This document shows positions 18,017-26,112 of a stretch of 64,000 bases of DNA, in pieces (position 1 is the stretch's first letter; every line of letters starts with the position of its first letter). Source of the stretch: Polynucleobacter sp. HIN5 (GTDB lineage Bacteria; Pseudomonadota; Gammaproteobacteria; Burkholderiales; Burkholderiaceae); NCBI RefSeq assembly GCF_030297555.1, contig NZ_AP028136.1, positions 1,116,001-1,180,000 on the forward strand. The letters run 5' to 3'. A program made the translations under genes and the position numbers. The notes beneath the pieces were generated by a model. That model worked only from the letters and a program-made list of their open reading frames with translations, did not search any database and was not told the origin of the DNA.

Positions 18017-18417
18017 ATAAAGTATTTAAAGCAAAGCATGCTCAAGGTGATGTCGTAGAAGGAGTTTGCCTGACAGCGAATGACGGCTTTTCAGCTCGCT
18101 ATGACCTAGACCGAATCAATGGGGTTTTTTCAAGACCAACTCATAAATTATTTGGCGAGACCTACAACAATAAAATCTTGGTTTTAGATACCGCTAAAGG
18201 TGGCGTGGCTAGTGCCTGGATGATCTATGAAATGAAAAAACGGGGGCTTTGTCCTTCTGCCATCATTTTTAATACCGTCAATCCAATCTTGGCCCAAGGA
18301 GCTGCTCATGGTGGCATCGCCATGTTAAGTGGCTTTGATTGCGATATCACTTCAGCAATACCAAGTGGCTCAAAACTAAGGATTGATCCCAAAAACCAAA
18401 CCGTAGAAATTCTATAA
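18013..18417 (+). CDS. Aconitase X swivel-domain small subunit (copy 2)
   Basis: Second copy of the 134-residue AcnX small subunit; the protein is the same as copy 1 with a few silent base changes. It overlaps the large-subunit gene by 4 bp and ends one base before the att repeat at 18419. Here the following repeat is complete, whereas in copy 1 it is truncated. Confidence 0.88.
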   Translation: MNKVFKAKHAQGDVVEGVCLTANDGFSARYDLDRINGVFSRPTHKLFGETYNNKILVLDTAKGGVASAWMIYEMKKRGLCPSAIIFNTVNPILAQGAAHGGIAMLSGFDCDITSAIPSGSKLRIDPKNQTVEIL

Positions 18418-18418
18418 G

Positions 18419-18611
18419 TGGCCTGCCCAGCAGGAGTCGAACCTGCGACCTACGGCTTAGAAGGGCTGGCTAATCTGCAGAACACAATGTTTGACAATGA
18501 CATACAGTTGCCAGGTTCGAGCTGTTCATCAAAACAAGGGTTGGCATGGCATTCAGTAGGGTCTGATTTTTAGGGATTGGTGTCTGCAGGTGATTGTGGG
18601 GAAAACCGACA
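18419..18611. repeat. tRNA-Arg att repeat 7 with 147-bp arm
   Basis: The 46-bp tRNA-Arg 3' segment (18419-18464) plus a 147-bp arm (18465-18611). The terminal inverted repeat has one mismatch (TGTGGGGAAAACCGACA, 18595-18611). The arm sequence differs more from repeats 1 and 6 than they do from each other. A small hairpin (CAAGCGTCC / GGGACGCTTG, 18616-18640) follows without a T run. Confidence 0.87.
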
Positions 18612-18710
18612 AATGCAAGCGTCCTTTATAGGGACGCTTGAATTATTTGATACTGATCTTTAACGACTCAATCAAGGCGATTGCACCTCAAGATAGAACT
18701 GTGTGGCTTA

Positions 18711-18738
18711 TATGCACTAATAATGTGCATATATGCAC
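18711..18738 (+). promoter_or_regulatory. Overlapping TATGCAC inverted repeats, candidate operator
   Basis: A palindrome TATGCAC-TAATAAT-GTGCATA (18711-18731) overlaps a second one, GTGCATATATGCAC (18725-18738). They lie 55-80 bp before the ATP-grasp start of the Anbu operon. The inner 17 bases TGCAC-N7-GTGCA resemble an NtrC enhancer site, but I see no sigma-54 promoter with correct spacing, so the regulator is unknown. Confidence 0.45.
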
Positions 18739-18792
18739 CACCATTTATCAGACTAAGCCGATATTAGATCTCAATCGTAATAGTCTGACTGA

Positions 18793-20205
18793 ATGAAAAG
18801 TCCGTATAACGAGATGTTTGATGAGTATGGTGCTCCACGTCCGCACTATGGGACTTTTCATACCTGGCTTGGTAACCAGAGCCAAGCACTCATGAGTCTT
18901 AAACGGGCAGAGGCCGATCTAATTTTTCGTCGTGTTGGCATTACCTTTGCTGTGTATGGTGATGATCTTGGTGCAGAGCGCACCATTCCCTTCGATGAGG
19001 TTCCGCGTATCTTTACCGCTAAAGAATGGTCCGACCTTGAGTCCGGATTGCGGCAACGGGTTACCGCACTTAATCACTTTATTCATGATGTCTATCATGA
19101 TGAAGCAATCATTAAAGCTGGAATCATACCGGCCGAACAGATTTTTAACAATGCGCAATATCGACCGGAGATGCGTCATGTCGAAGTTCCACGCAATATT
19201 TATGCCCAAATTGCAGGGATTGATATTGTGCGAGCTGGTGAAGGTGAGTTTTATGTCTTAGAAGATAACCTGCGGGTGCCTTCGGGTGTTTCTTATATGG
19301 TTGAAGACCGCAAAATGATGATGCGGCTATTTCCTGATCTGTTTCAGCGCTATCGGGTTGCACCCGTGGAGCACTATCCCGATCTTCTACTGGAATGCCT
19401 CAAGTCCGTCAAACCCGAAGGCATTAAAAAACCCAATGTAGTTGTGCTGACCCCAGGCATGTTTAACTCTGCTTATTTTGAACATACCTACCTAGCCCAA
19501 CAAATGGGGGTGGAGTTAGTCGAAGGTAAGGATCTCTTTGTGAAAGACGAAGAGGTTTTTATGCGTACCACACAAGGCCCCGAGCGAGTGGACGTGATCT
19601 ATCGTCGGATTGATGATGACTTCCTTGATCCTTTAGCATTTCGGTCTGACTCCGCATTAGGTGTTGCTGGTTTACTGAACGCTTACCGAGCTGGCAACAT
19701 TACCTTGGCTAATGCCATTGGCACTGGGATTGCAGACGATAAGTCTATTTATCCCTACGTACCCGACATGATTGAATTTTATTTAGGTGAAAAGCCCATC
19801 CTAAACAATGTACCAACCTATCAGTGTCGTAAAGCCGAAGACCTCGCCTATACCCTCGCCAATATCGAGCAGCTTGTTGTGAAAGAAACCCATGGTGCCG
19901 GGGGCTATGGCATGCTCGTTGGCCCAGCTTCCACCAAAGATCAGATTGCACGTTTTAAGGAAAATCTCATCAAGTACCCCGAACAATATATTGCTCAACC
20001 GACTCTTTCATTATCAACCTGCCCTACTTTTGTGGAGTCTGGAATAGCCCCCCGTCATATTGATTTGCGCCCATTCGTACTGTCAGGCAAGACCATCAAA
20101 ATGGTGCCGGGCGGACTCACGCGGGTAGCTCTCAAAGAAGGTTCTTTGGTGGTGAACTCTTCTCAGGGCGGCGGTACCAAGGACACTTGGGTGCTAGAGG
20201 ATTAA
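18793..20205 (+). CDS. Circularly permuted ATP-grasp peptide ligase-like protein
   Basis: A 470-residue circularly permuted ATP-grasp protein (COG2308). Family segments are VYGDDLGAERTIPFD near residue 55, GIDIVRAGEGEFYVLEDNLR near 145, and VVKETHGAGGYGMLVGP near 370, with the nucleotide-binding Lys and Glu. ATP-grasp enzymes join carboxylates to amines. Comparative work on amidoligases places this family with alpha-E, transglutaminase-like and Anbu genes in one operon, as here, and suggests that it makes a peptide-like compound. The product is not known. The start follows the TATGCAC palindromes. Confidence 0.9.
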   Translation: MKSPYNEMFDEYGAPRPHYGTFHTWLGNQSQALMSLKRAEADLIFRRVGITFAVYGDDLGAERTIPFDEVPRIFTAKEWSDLESGLRQRVTALNHFIHDVYHDEAIIKAGIIPAEQIFNNAQYRPEMRHVEVPRNIYAQIAGIDIVRAGEGEFYVLEDNLRVPSGVSYMVEDRKMMMRLFPDLFQRYRVAPVEHYPDLLLECLKSVKPEGIKKPNVVVLTPGMFNSAYFEHTYLAQQMGVELVEGKDLFVKDEEVFMRTTQGPERVDVIYRRIDDDFLDPLAFRSDSALGVAGLLNAYRAGNITLANAIGTGIADDKSIYPYVPDMIEFYLGEKPILNNVPTYQCRKAEDLAYTLANIEQLVVKETHGAGGYGMLVGPASTKDQIARFKENLIKYPEQYIAQPTLSLSTCPTFVESGIAPRHIDLRPFVLSGKTIKMVPGGLTRVALKEGSLVVNSSQGGGTKDTWVLED

Positions 20206-20217
20206 AACGGAGACGCC

Positions 20218-21195
20218 ATGCTAAGTCGAACCGCAGATTGTCTTTATTGGATGGCCCGCTATACCGAGCGTGCTGAGAATACTGCACGCATGCTGGATGT
20301 GAATTATCAAACATCCCTTTTGCCACAACCGTCCGAATACCGTGATCAAAGCTGGCGCAAGTTACTTACGATCTCAAAATTAGAGCCGATGTTCTTGGAA
20401 CGTTCCTCCAGGATGAATCGTGAAAATATATTACGGTTCATGATTGAGGATTTAAATAATCCATCGAGTATCGTATCGTGCTTGCGCGCTGCGAGAGAAA
20501 ATGCCAGAGCTATTCGGGGCAGAATTACCTCTGAACTTTGGGAAACCCAAAACACCACATGGCTTGAGTTCCAGCAGCTCTTAGCAAAACAGGATTATGC
20601 CGACCCTAGTGGTCTATTGGACTGGGTCAAGTACCGCTGCCACTTATTTCGGGGGGTGATGCATGGCACGATGCTCAAGAATGAAGCGTACTACTTTATG
20701 CGCATTGGTACTTTATTAGAGCGCGCTGATAATACTGCTCGTATCTTGGAGACGAAATATCAAGACCCAGATAGTCTGATGCAGTTAAATCCCAAAAATA
20801 ACATGGGCGAAGAATCTGATTCAGCCTTCTTTGACTTCTATCACTGGGCTGCGTTACTGCGTTCGGTCTCTGCGTTTGAGATCTATCGACAAATCTATTC
20901 AGATCAAATTGCTCCCCAACAGGCTGCTGAGCTTTTAATCTTTAATCGACAGATGCCGCGTTCTTTAACGTACTGTGTTAACGATTTAATTACCCTCTTG
21001 GGTGAAATCCGTAATCAGAATTCTAAGGAGATAGAACGCTTAATCGGTAAATTACAGGCAGACTTAGACTACTCTAATATTGATGAAGTATTTGCTATGG
21101 GGTTAGAAGAATTTATAAAACAGTTTCTGGAGCGCATCAATCATATTGGTGATGAACTAAGTAATGCCTATCTCATACCTCTCGCCGTTGCTTGA
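20218..21195 (+). CDS. Alpha-E domain protein
   Basis: A 325-residue all-helical alpha-E family protein (COG2307). It has the usual start LSRTADCLYWMARYTERAENTARML and the internal repeat FMRIGTLLERADNTARILE. It follows the ATP-grasp gene by 12 bp and ends one base before the transglutaminase-like gene. Its biochemical role is not established; its invariant pairing with the permuted ATP-grasp protein implies a shared pathway. Length is normal for the family. Confidence 0.9.
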   Translation: MLSRTADCLYWMARYTERAENTARMLDVNYQTSLLPQPSEYRDQSWRKLLTISKLEPMFLERSSRMNRENILRFMIEDLNNPSSIVSCLRAARENARAIRGRITSELWETQNTTWLEFQQLLAKQDYADPSGLLDWVKYRCHLFRGVMHGTMLKNEAYYFMRIGTLLERADNTARILETKYQDPDSLMQLNPKNNMGEESDSAFFDFYHWAALLRSVSAFEIYRQIYSDQIAPQQAAELLIFNRQMPRSLTYCVNDLITLLGEIRNQNSKEIERLIGKLQADLDYSNIDEVFAMGLEEFIKQFLERINHIGDELSNAYLIPLAVA

Positions 21196-21196
21196 T

Positions 21197-22009
21197 ATGA
21201 CAACCTTGCACCTAGAGATTGAACATCACACTCAGTATCACTATGAAACTGCTGTGCGTTACTCCATTCAGGAACTTCGACTCAAACCACCGAATTCCCA
21301 TGGACAGTCAATAAAAAACTGGAAGATTCTGACGCCGATCAAGACAAAAACAAACCAGGATACGTTTGGCAATGAATATCAAACATTTGTCCAAGATGCG
21401 CCCTATAAATCCATGAGTATTTCAGCAAAAGGAGAAGTCATTAGTACTGGCGGCTATGAATACACTGACCTCGAATCCGCTGTCTCACCCTATTACTTAC
21501 TGCAACAAACTAGGCTTACCATTCCCTCGCCAGAAATGATGGCCTATTTTGAGAAAACCCTTCCCAAAAAGGCAGACCTGGATTCTGTTTTAGAGTTAGC
21601 CAGCGCAATCCGAAACACCATCACCTATCAATCTGGAATTACGAATTTTGCGACTACGGCGATGCAATCGTTTGCCATGAAAACCGGTGTTTGCCAAGAC
21701 CATAGTCACATTATGCTCAGTCTTTGCCGAGCGGCAAATATCCCAGCGCGCTATGTCAGTGGTTATTTTTTTGCCGAGGACTCTCCTAATCTAGCTAGCC
21801 ATGCCTGGATTGATATCTGCACCGATATTGATAAATCCAAGTGGCTCAGTATTGATGTCACCCATGCTTGCACCACGGATAATCGTCATATTCGTCTTGC
21901 TGTGGGAAGGGATTATTATTCAGCTGCGCCCATCAAAGGAATTCGTTCTGGCGGTGGTCAAGAGGAACTTAGCGCCCGAATTTCAATTCATCAAATTAAA
22001 GTACTCTAA
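21197..22009 (+). CDS. Transglutaminase-like cysteine peptidase
   Basis: A 270-residue protein with a bacterial transglutaminase-like N-terminal region (LHLEIEHHTQYHYETAV) and a core domain. The catalytic triad is visible as Cys in KTGVCQDHSH, His in ASHAWIDI and Asp in SIDVTHAC. I placed the start at the ATG 21197, one base after the alpha-E stop. The upstream in-frame ATG at 21164 lies inside alpha-E. Such enzymes cleave or transfer amide bonds. In this operon it probably processes the ligase product. Confidence 0.9.
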   Translation: MTTLHLEIEHHTQYHYETAVRYSIQELRLKPPNSHGQSIKNWKILTPIKTKTNQDTFGNEYQTFVQDAPYKSMSISAKGEVISTGGYEYTDLESAVSPYYLLQQTRLTIPSPEMMAYFEKTLPKKADLDSVLELASAIRNTITYQSGITNFATTAMQSFAMKTGVCQDHSHIMLSLCRAANIPARYVSGYFFAEDSPNLASHAWIDICTDIDKSKWLSIDVTHACTTDNRHIRLAVGRDYYSAAPIKGIRSGGGQEELSARISIHQIKVL

Positions 22010-22010
22010 T

Positions 22011-22847
22011 ATGACTTATTGCATTGGCTTATGCCTTGACCAAGGCCTCGTGTTGCTAGCAGATACGCGGACAAACGCAGGGGTTGACCAGATTGGCACC
22101 TTTCGGAAAATGACCATATTCCAAAAGGACAAAGAGCGCTTCTTTGCCCTGATGAGTTCTGGTAACTTAGCGATTACCCAAGCCGTTAAAGAAATATTGC
22201 TCCAGGGGGAAACTTTCGGTGAGATCAATCTCTGGACGGCTAAAAATAGTTACGAAGCTGCCACAGTTGTCGGGGCTGCTATCAAGAAAGTACGGGAGCG
22301 CGATTTTCAATCCTTGCAAAAATCGGGTATCGAATTTAACTGCAATCTAATTTTTGGAGGCCAGGTTAAGGGAGAGAAGCCGCGCCTATTTAATATCTAC
22401 GCTGCTGGTAACTTCATCGAAACTACTCCAGAGACCCCCTACTTCCAAATTGGAGAATCTAAATACGGCAAACCAATCTTAGACCGAGTTATCCGCTTTA
22501 ATACGCCTTTAAACCTAGCAACTAAATGCGTCTTGATATCCATGGACTCAACCATCAAAAGTAATATTTCGGTTGGTCTTCCTCTTGATCTTTTGGTTTA
22601 TGAAAATAACTCCTTTGCGCTTGAGAAGCTAATCACTATTGATGAAGATAACCCTTACTTTGAAATGATGCGGGGTATTTGGGGTGAAAAGCTTAAAGAG
22701 GTTGCCCTGAGTATTCCAGAGCCGAGTTGGAATGGATCTAAAGAAAGTATTTCGATTGTGTCAACATCAAAAAAACTAGGTCCAGTGCCTATTCAAACAC
22801 CCAAAACAAAGCGAATCAAGGCAAGCAAATCGATTAAGTCCAAATAA
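22011..22847 (+). CDS. Anbu-type proteasome-like peptidase
   Basis: A 278-residue predicted proteasome-type protease (COG3484, Anbu), an early-branching relative of HslV and proteasome beta subunits. The start MTYCIGLCLDQGLVLLADTR puts Thr at position 2 as the likely nucleophile. I therefore use the ATG at 22011, not the longer frame from 21801, which overlaps the transglutaminase gene. It lies one base after that gene, so the four genes form one operon. Its 3' 441 bp recur at the start of the window. The C-terminus is basic (Lys/Arg/Ser-rich), and the stop is 20 bp before an att repeat. Confidence 0.9.
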   Translation: MTYCIGLCLDQGLVLLADTRTNAGVDQIGTFRKMTIFQKDKERFFALMSSGNLAITQAVKEILLQGETFGEINLWTAKNSYEAATVVGAAIKKVRERDFQSLQKSGIEFNCNLIFGGQVKGEKPRLFNIYAAGNFIETTPETPYFQIGESKYGKPILDRVIRFNTPLNLATKCVLISMDSTIKSNISVGLPLDLLVYENNSFALEKLITIDEDNPYFEMMRGIWGEKLKEVALSIPEPSWNGSKESISIVSTSKKLGPVPIQTPKTKRIKASKSIKSK

Positions 22848-22867
22848 TAAGATTTACCATCCAGATT

Positions 22868-23060
22868 TGGCCTGCCCAGCAGGAGTCGAACCTGCGACCT
22901 ACGGCTTAGAAGGGCTGGCTAATCTGCGAATAACAATGTGCAACAATGGATTACAGCGCCCTGATTTGAGTGCTCGTCAAAACAGGTGTGGTCATGGCGT
23001 TGGGTGGGGTCTAGTGTAGGTGGTCATGGCGTCTGCAGGCGTTTGTCGGGAAAACCGACA
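22868..23060. repeat. tRNA-Arg att repeat 8 with 147-bp arm
   Basis: The 46-bp tRNA-Arg 3' segment (22868-22913) and a 147-bp arm (22914-23060) that ends in a perfect TGTCGGGAAAACCGACA (23044-23060). It separates the Anbu operon from the thioredoxin/CcdA/selenoneine unit. It is the last full repeat before the intact tRNA at 49899. Confidence 0.88.
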
Positions 23061-23128
23061 TTAACGAATTCACTATAAAATTAATTAATAGTAATTTAAG
23101 TAAATTAAGTAAAGAAAGAACTTTCATC

Positions 23129-23509
23129 ATGAATTTTTTAAGTCGTCTTTTGATTACCATCTCTATGCTAACACCCTTTAGCGTATTTGCTGCCGGTCAG
23201 CCAATTACAGCGACTCAGCTAGCTGAAATTGAAAAACAAGGTAAGTCAGCAGTGATTTCTGTCCATGCGGATTGGTGTTCCACATGCAAAACGCAAGATA
23301 AAGTTCTGTCAGAGTTCATGAAAAATCCAGAGTACAAAAACGTTACTTTCTATCAGCTTGAATACGATACTCAGAAAGATCTTTTAAAAACACTCAAGGT
23401 GCGCTCGCAAAGCACAATTATTGTTTTCAAGAATGGTAAAGAAGTCGCACGCGCGACAGGGGATACAAAAGAGTCGGCACTTGCTAAGTTAACGAAGCAG
23501 GCGATTTAA
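23129..23509 (+). CDS. Periplasmic thioredoxin-fold protein
   Basis: A 126-residue exported thioredoxin-like protein. A signal peptide (MNFLSRLLITISMLTPFSVF) precedes a thioredoxin fold with the redox pair C50-x-x-C53 (ADWCSTCK). The cis-Pro position is replaced by Thr in QSTIIVFKNG. It overlaps the CcdA gene by one base. The pair resembles a split DsbD: CcdA moves electrons across the membrane and this protein passes them to periplasmic substrates. The partner proteins are not known. Confidence 0.87.
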   Translation: MNFLSRLLITISMLTPFSVFAAGQPITATQLAEIEKQGKSAVISVHADWCSTCKTQDKVLSEFMKNPEYKNVTFYQLEYDTQKDLLKTLKVRSQSTIIVFKNGKEVARATGDTKESALAKLTKQAI

Positions 23510-24237
23510 TGGATTTTGGGGTTGGGTCATTCCTCTTTGCATTTCTAGCGGGTGTTTTATCGACTCTATCCCCTTGTGTTTTGCCTCTAATTCCCATCAT
23601 TATTGGGGCAGCTACTAATCAACATCGACTTGGACCGCTTGCGTTGGCTGGCGGCCTGACATTGTCGTTTGCTGTGATTGGTACTGCCTTGGCTGGTCTC
23701 GGGGCATCGATTGGAATCGCTCAGGATGGATTTCGTTTGTTTGCAGCGATCATCATGGGTCTGATTGGCGTCGTCTTGATTTCTACCCACTTGCAAGAGC
23801 GGTTTGCGGTTGCCATGTCGGGTATTAGTGGTGCAGGTAATACCTTGCTATCCAAAGTGAGCATTGATGGCCTATTTGGGCAGTTTCTGATTGGCATCTT
23901 GCTCGGCTTAGTTTGGACTCCATGCGTTGGGCCTACCCTCGGGGCAGCCATTACCTTGGCCAGTCAAGGTAAGGACCTTGAGAAAATCGTATTTGTTATG
24001 CTGGTCTTTGGTCTCGGAGCGGGATTACCACTGGCATTGCTAGGTGTTTTATCAAGAAAAACTCTGATGAAAGCCAAGGGAACGCTTGGCCATGCAGGTA
24101 AATTTGGTAAACAATTTTTGGGAGGATTTTTGATCCTCATTAGTGGATTAGTTTTGACCGGATTTGATAAACCTGTAGAAGCCTTCCTACTCAAGCACTC
24201 GCCCGCATGGCTCACAGACTTAACCACGATGTTCTAA
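23509..24237 (+). CDS. CcdA/DsbD-like thiol-disulfide membrane transporter
   Basis: A 242-residue membrane protein of the CcdA/DsbD-beta family with six predicted helices. The two membrane cysteines that relay reducing power are in LSPCVLPLIPI (helix 1) and WTPCVGPTLG (helix 4). It overlaps the thioredoxin gene stop by one base, so they are co-translated. It should draw electrons from cytoplasmic thioredoxin and reduce the periplasmic thioredoxin-like protein. Confidence 0.88.
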   Translation: MDFGVGSFLFAFLAGVLSTLSPCVLPLIPIIIGAATNQHRLGPLALAGGLTLSFAVIGTALAGLGASIGIAQDGFRLFAAIIMGLIGVVLISTHLQERFAVAMSGISGAGNTLLSKVSIDGLFGQFLIGILLGLVWTPCVGPTLGAAITLASQGKDLEKIVFVMLVFGLGAGLPLALLGVLSRKTLMKAKGTLGHAGKFGKQFLGGFLILISGLVLTGFDKPVEAFLLKHSPAWLTDLTTMF

Positions 24238-24265
24238 ACCCAGATTAATGGATGCTGGTTCTGCG

Positions 24266-24829
24266 ATGAGTAATAAAACGATTCGCCATTGCCTAGGCTT
24301 AATCGTAATTGCATGGACTGGGTTAGCCTCGGCTGCTGCGATTTCAGTTGAGATTCGTCAAACTGGGGGCGGATTTGATATTCAGGGGAGTTATATGTCA
24401 CCCCTAACGCAATGTCAGGCTTATGTTTTGTTAACTGATTTTTCCTCTGATGAGCCATCCGAGGGGATTAAATCCTCAAAAATGACTCGTTTGTCGGATC
24501 AGACTATTCGGGTAGAGCAATTGGTAGAAGATCGATTTCTCTTCTTCACTACTAAATTTGAATCCATCATTGATTACACCGAGTATCCAATGCTTGGTAT
24601 GGATCTTCGTCAGGTTAAAGGCTACTTCAAAGAATATCGTGGTAGTTGGCGTTTAGTTCCTAAGGAGGGCGGCACCTTATTTACCTATCAAGCATTTGTC
24701 TTCCCTGAATCATCAATTCCAATGTTTCTAATTGAGCATTTCATGAACAATCGAGTCCAGCAGCGCTTTGAGAAAATGGCAAATCGCGCCAATCGAAAAA
24801 AAGATTTCATACCAGAGCGCTGCCAATGA
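24266..24829 (+). CDS. Exported SRPBCC/START-like protein
   Basis: A 187-residue protein with a signal peptide (MSNKTIRHCLGLIVIAWTGLA) and a fold resembling the SRPBCC/polyketide cyclase-dehydrase group (YMSPLTQCQAYVLLTDF at the start, GSWRLVPKEGGTLFTYQ in the middle). A start at 24248 is also possible. It overlaps the ATP-grasp gene by 4 bp, which suggests a shared pathway. Lipid or hydrophobic ligand binding is a family-level guess; no substrate can be named. Confidence 0.65.
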   Translation: MSNKTIRHCLGLIVIAWTGLASAAAISVEIRQTGGGFDIQGSYMSPLTQCQAYVLLTDFSSDEPSEGIKSSKMTRLSDQTIRVEQLVEDRFLFFTTKFESIIDYTEYPMLGMDLRQVKGYFKEYRGSWRLVPKEGGTLFTYQAFVFPESSIPMFLIEHFMNNRVQQRFEKMANRANRKKDFIPERCQ

Positions 24830-26112
24830 AAAAAATCCTAGTGCTATTTATGAAGGACTGGGATCAGCTCGCAATTCAAGCATATCAAGAGAGTGGTCGA
24901 TACCAGTTCTATTTTGAAGGCTTTGATTTATTTCAGTTCCCGCAAAATGCTCGATTACTTCATTTTCGGGTTCTTAATTACATTAGTCATCTGGAACAGA
25001 AGTACCGCAAAATTGGACTCGATGGTATTGTCAGCAATCACGAGCAGTATGGCGCCTTAATTGCCGCGGTTCTAGCAGAGCGCTTGGGCCTACCCGGGAA
25101 TGATCCACGAGCCATTATCGCTAGTCAGCACAAGTATTACAGCCGTATGATTCAAGAAAGGGTTGTTCCGGAGGCTGTTCCGCGTTATGCCTTAATTCCA
25201 TTTCCTCTTAAAAATGATCAAATCATCGATTTGCCTTACCCATTTTTTGTGAAGCCGATTAAAGCAACGTATTCAGTGCTAGCAAAGGCCATTCAGCAGC
25301 GATCAGAATTGGTCGATCTTCTTCATTTTGGCTATTTTGAGGAAAGGATTATTCGCCGACTTGTAAAACCCTTTGCCGATATGATGCCCCTCTATAGTGA
25401 CCATACTGTTGATCCCAGTGGCATGCTTGCCGAAGAAATCATGACCGGGGATCAAATCAATATAGATGGCTATTGCTATCAGGGTCAACTATATTTTCTG
25501 GGCACGATTGATGAGGTGATGTATCCAGGCACCGATGCCTTCATGCGTTTTGAGTATCCATCGCAGTTATCACCATCCATTTTAGAGCGCGCCAAGATCA
25601 TCACCAAAAAAGTGCTTGAGGCCATTCATTATCAGCATGGATTTTTTAATATTGAATTCATTTATAACAAAAGTAATGATCAACTAAAAATCATCGAAAT
25701 TAATCCTCGGATGGCATCTCAGCTGGTTAATTTGTATCAGCGGGTAGATGGGTATAGACCATACGATATTCTTTTTAAACTCGCGGTTGGCGAAGAACCA
25801 AAAGTAAGGCAAGAAACATCTCAATTTCAATCGGCTGCCAGCTTTATTTTTCGGAAGTTTAGCGAACCCATAGCCCAAAGTATTCCAACCGCAGACCAGA
25901 TCCAACAAGCCCTGGCACCTTACCCGGATGCCAATCTGATGCTTTACTTCAAAAAGGGATCTCAATTAAAGCGTGAGTTGAAATGGCTAGGAAGTTATCG
26001 GTATGCTGTTCTCAATCTTGGCGGAATAAATCGTAGTGATCTTTTCGAGCGATGTCAGTCAATCTCCCATACACTGCAGTTTGATTATCCATTTGAACTA
26101 AGCGGTAGATGA
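24826..26112 (+). CDS. ATP-grasp carboxylate-amine ligase-like protein
   Basis: A 428-residue ATP-grasp protein. A central fragment FFVKPIKATYSVLAKAI holds the ATP-binding Lys, and a later metal-binding stretch FFNIEFIYNKSNDQLKIIEINPRM has the Glu and Asn of the active site. It overlaps both neighbours by 4 bp, coupling it with the SRPBCC gene and the EgtB/SenA-like gene. Its substrate is unknown. The coupling could mean that it modifies the ergothioneine/selenoneine product or an intermediate, but this is inference only. Confidence 0.8.
   Translation: MKKILVLFMKDWDQLAIQAYQESGRYQFYFEGFDLFQFPQNARLLHFRVLNYISHLEQKYRKIGLDGIVSNHEQYGALIAAVLAERLGLPGNDPRAIIASQHKYYSRMIQERVVPEAVPRYALIPFPLKNDQIIDLPYPFFVKPIKATYSVLAKAIQQRSELVDLLHFGYFEERIIRRLVKPFADMMPLYSDHTVDPSGMLAEEIMTGDQINIDGYCYQGQLYFLGTIDEVMYPGTDAFMRFEYPSQLSPSILERAKIITKKVLEAIHYQHGFFNIEFIYNKSNDQLKIIEINPRMASQLVNLYQRVDGYRPYDILFKLAVGEEPKVRQETSQFQSAASFIFRKFSEPIAQSIPTADQIQQALAPYPDANLMLYFKKGSQLKRELKWLGSYRYAVLNLGGINRSDLFERCQSISHTLQFDYPFELSGR

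Noticed and set aside
18700..18725. A sigma-54 promoter before the Anbu operon
   Set aside because: A TGGC and a TGC occur, but the distance between GG and GC is three bases too short for the -24/-12 consensus.
462..22913. Repeated tRNA-Arg pieces as functional tRNA genes
   Set aside because: They contain only the 3' part from the anticodon loop to CCA. The D arm and the 5' acceptor strand are absent in every copy except 49899-49975.
462..23060. A classical integron with attC sites
   Set aside because: The repeats are tRNA-derived in sequence and the recombinases lack the integron-specific extra domain as far as I can see, so only the layout is similar.
24266..24829. A third complete TlpA or cytochrome biogenesis component next to CcdA
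   Set aside because: There is no CxxC or heme motif; the sequence looks like an SRPBCC-type fold.
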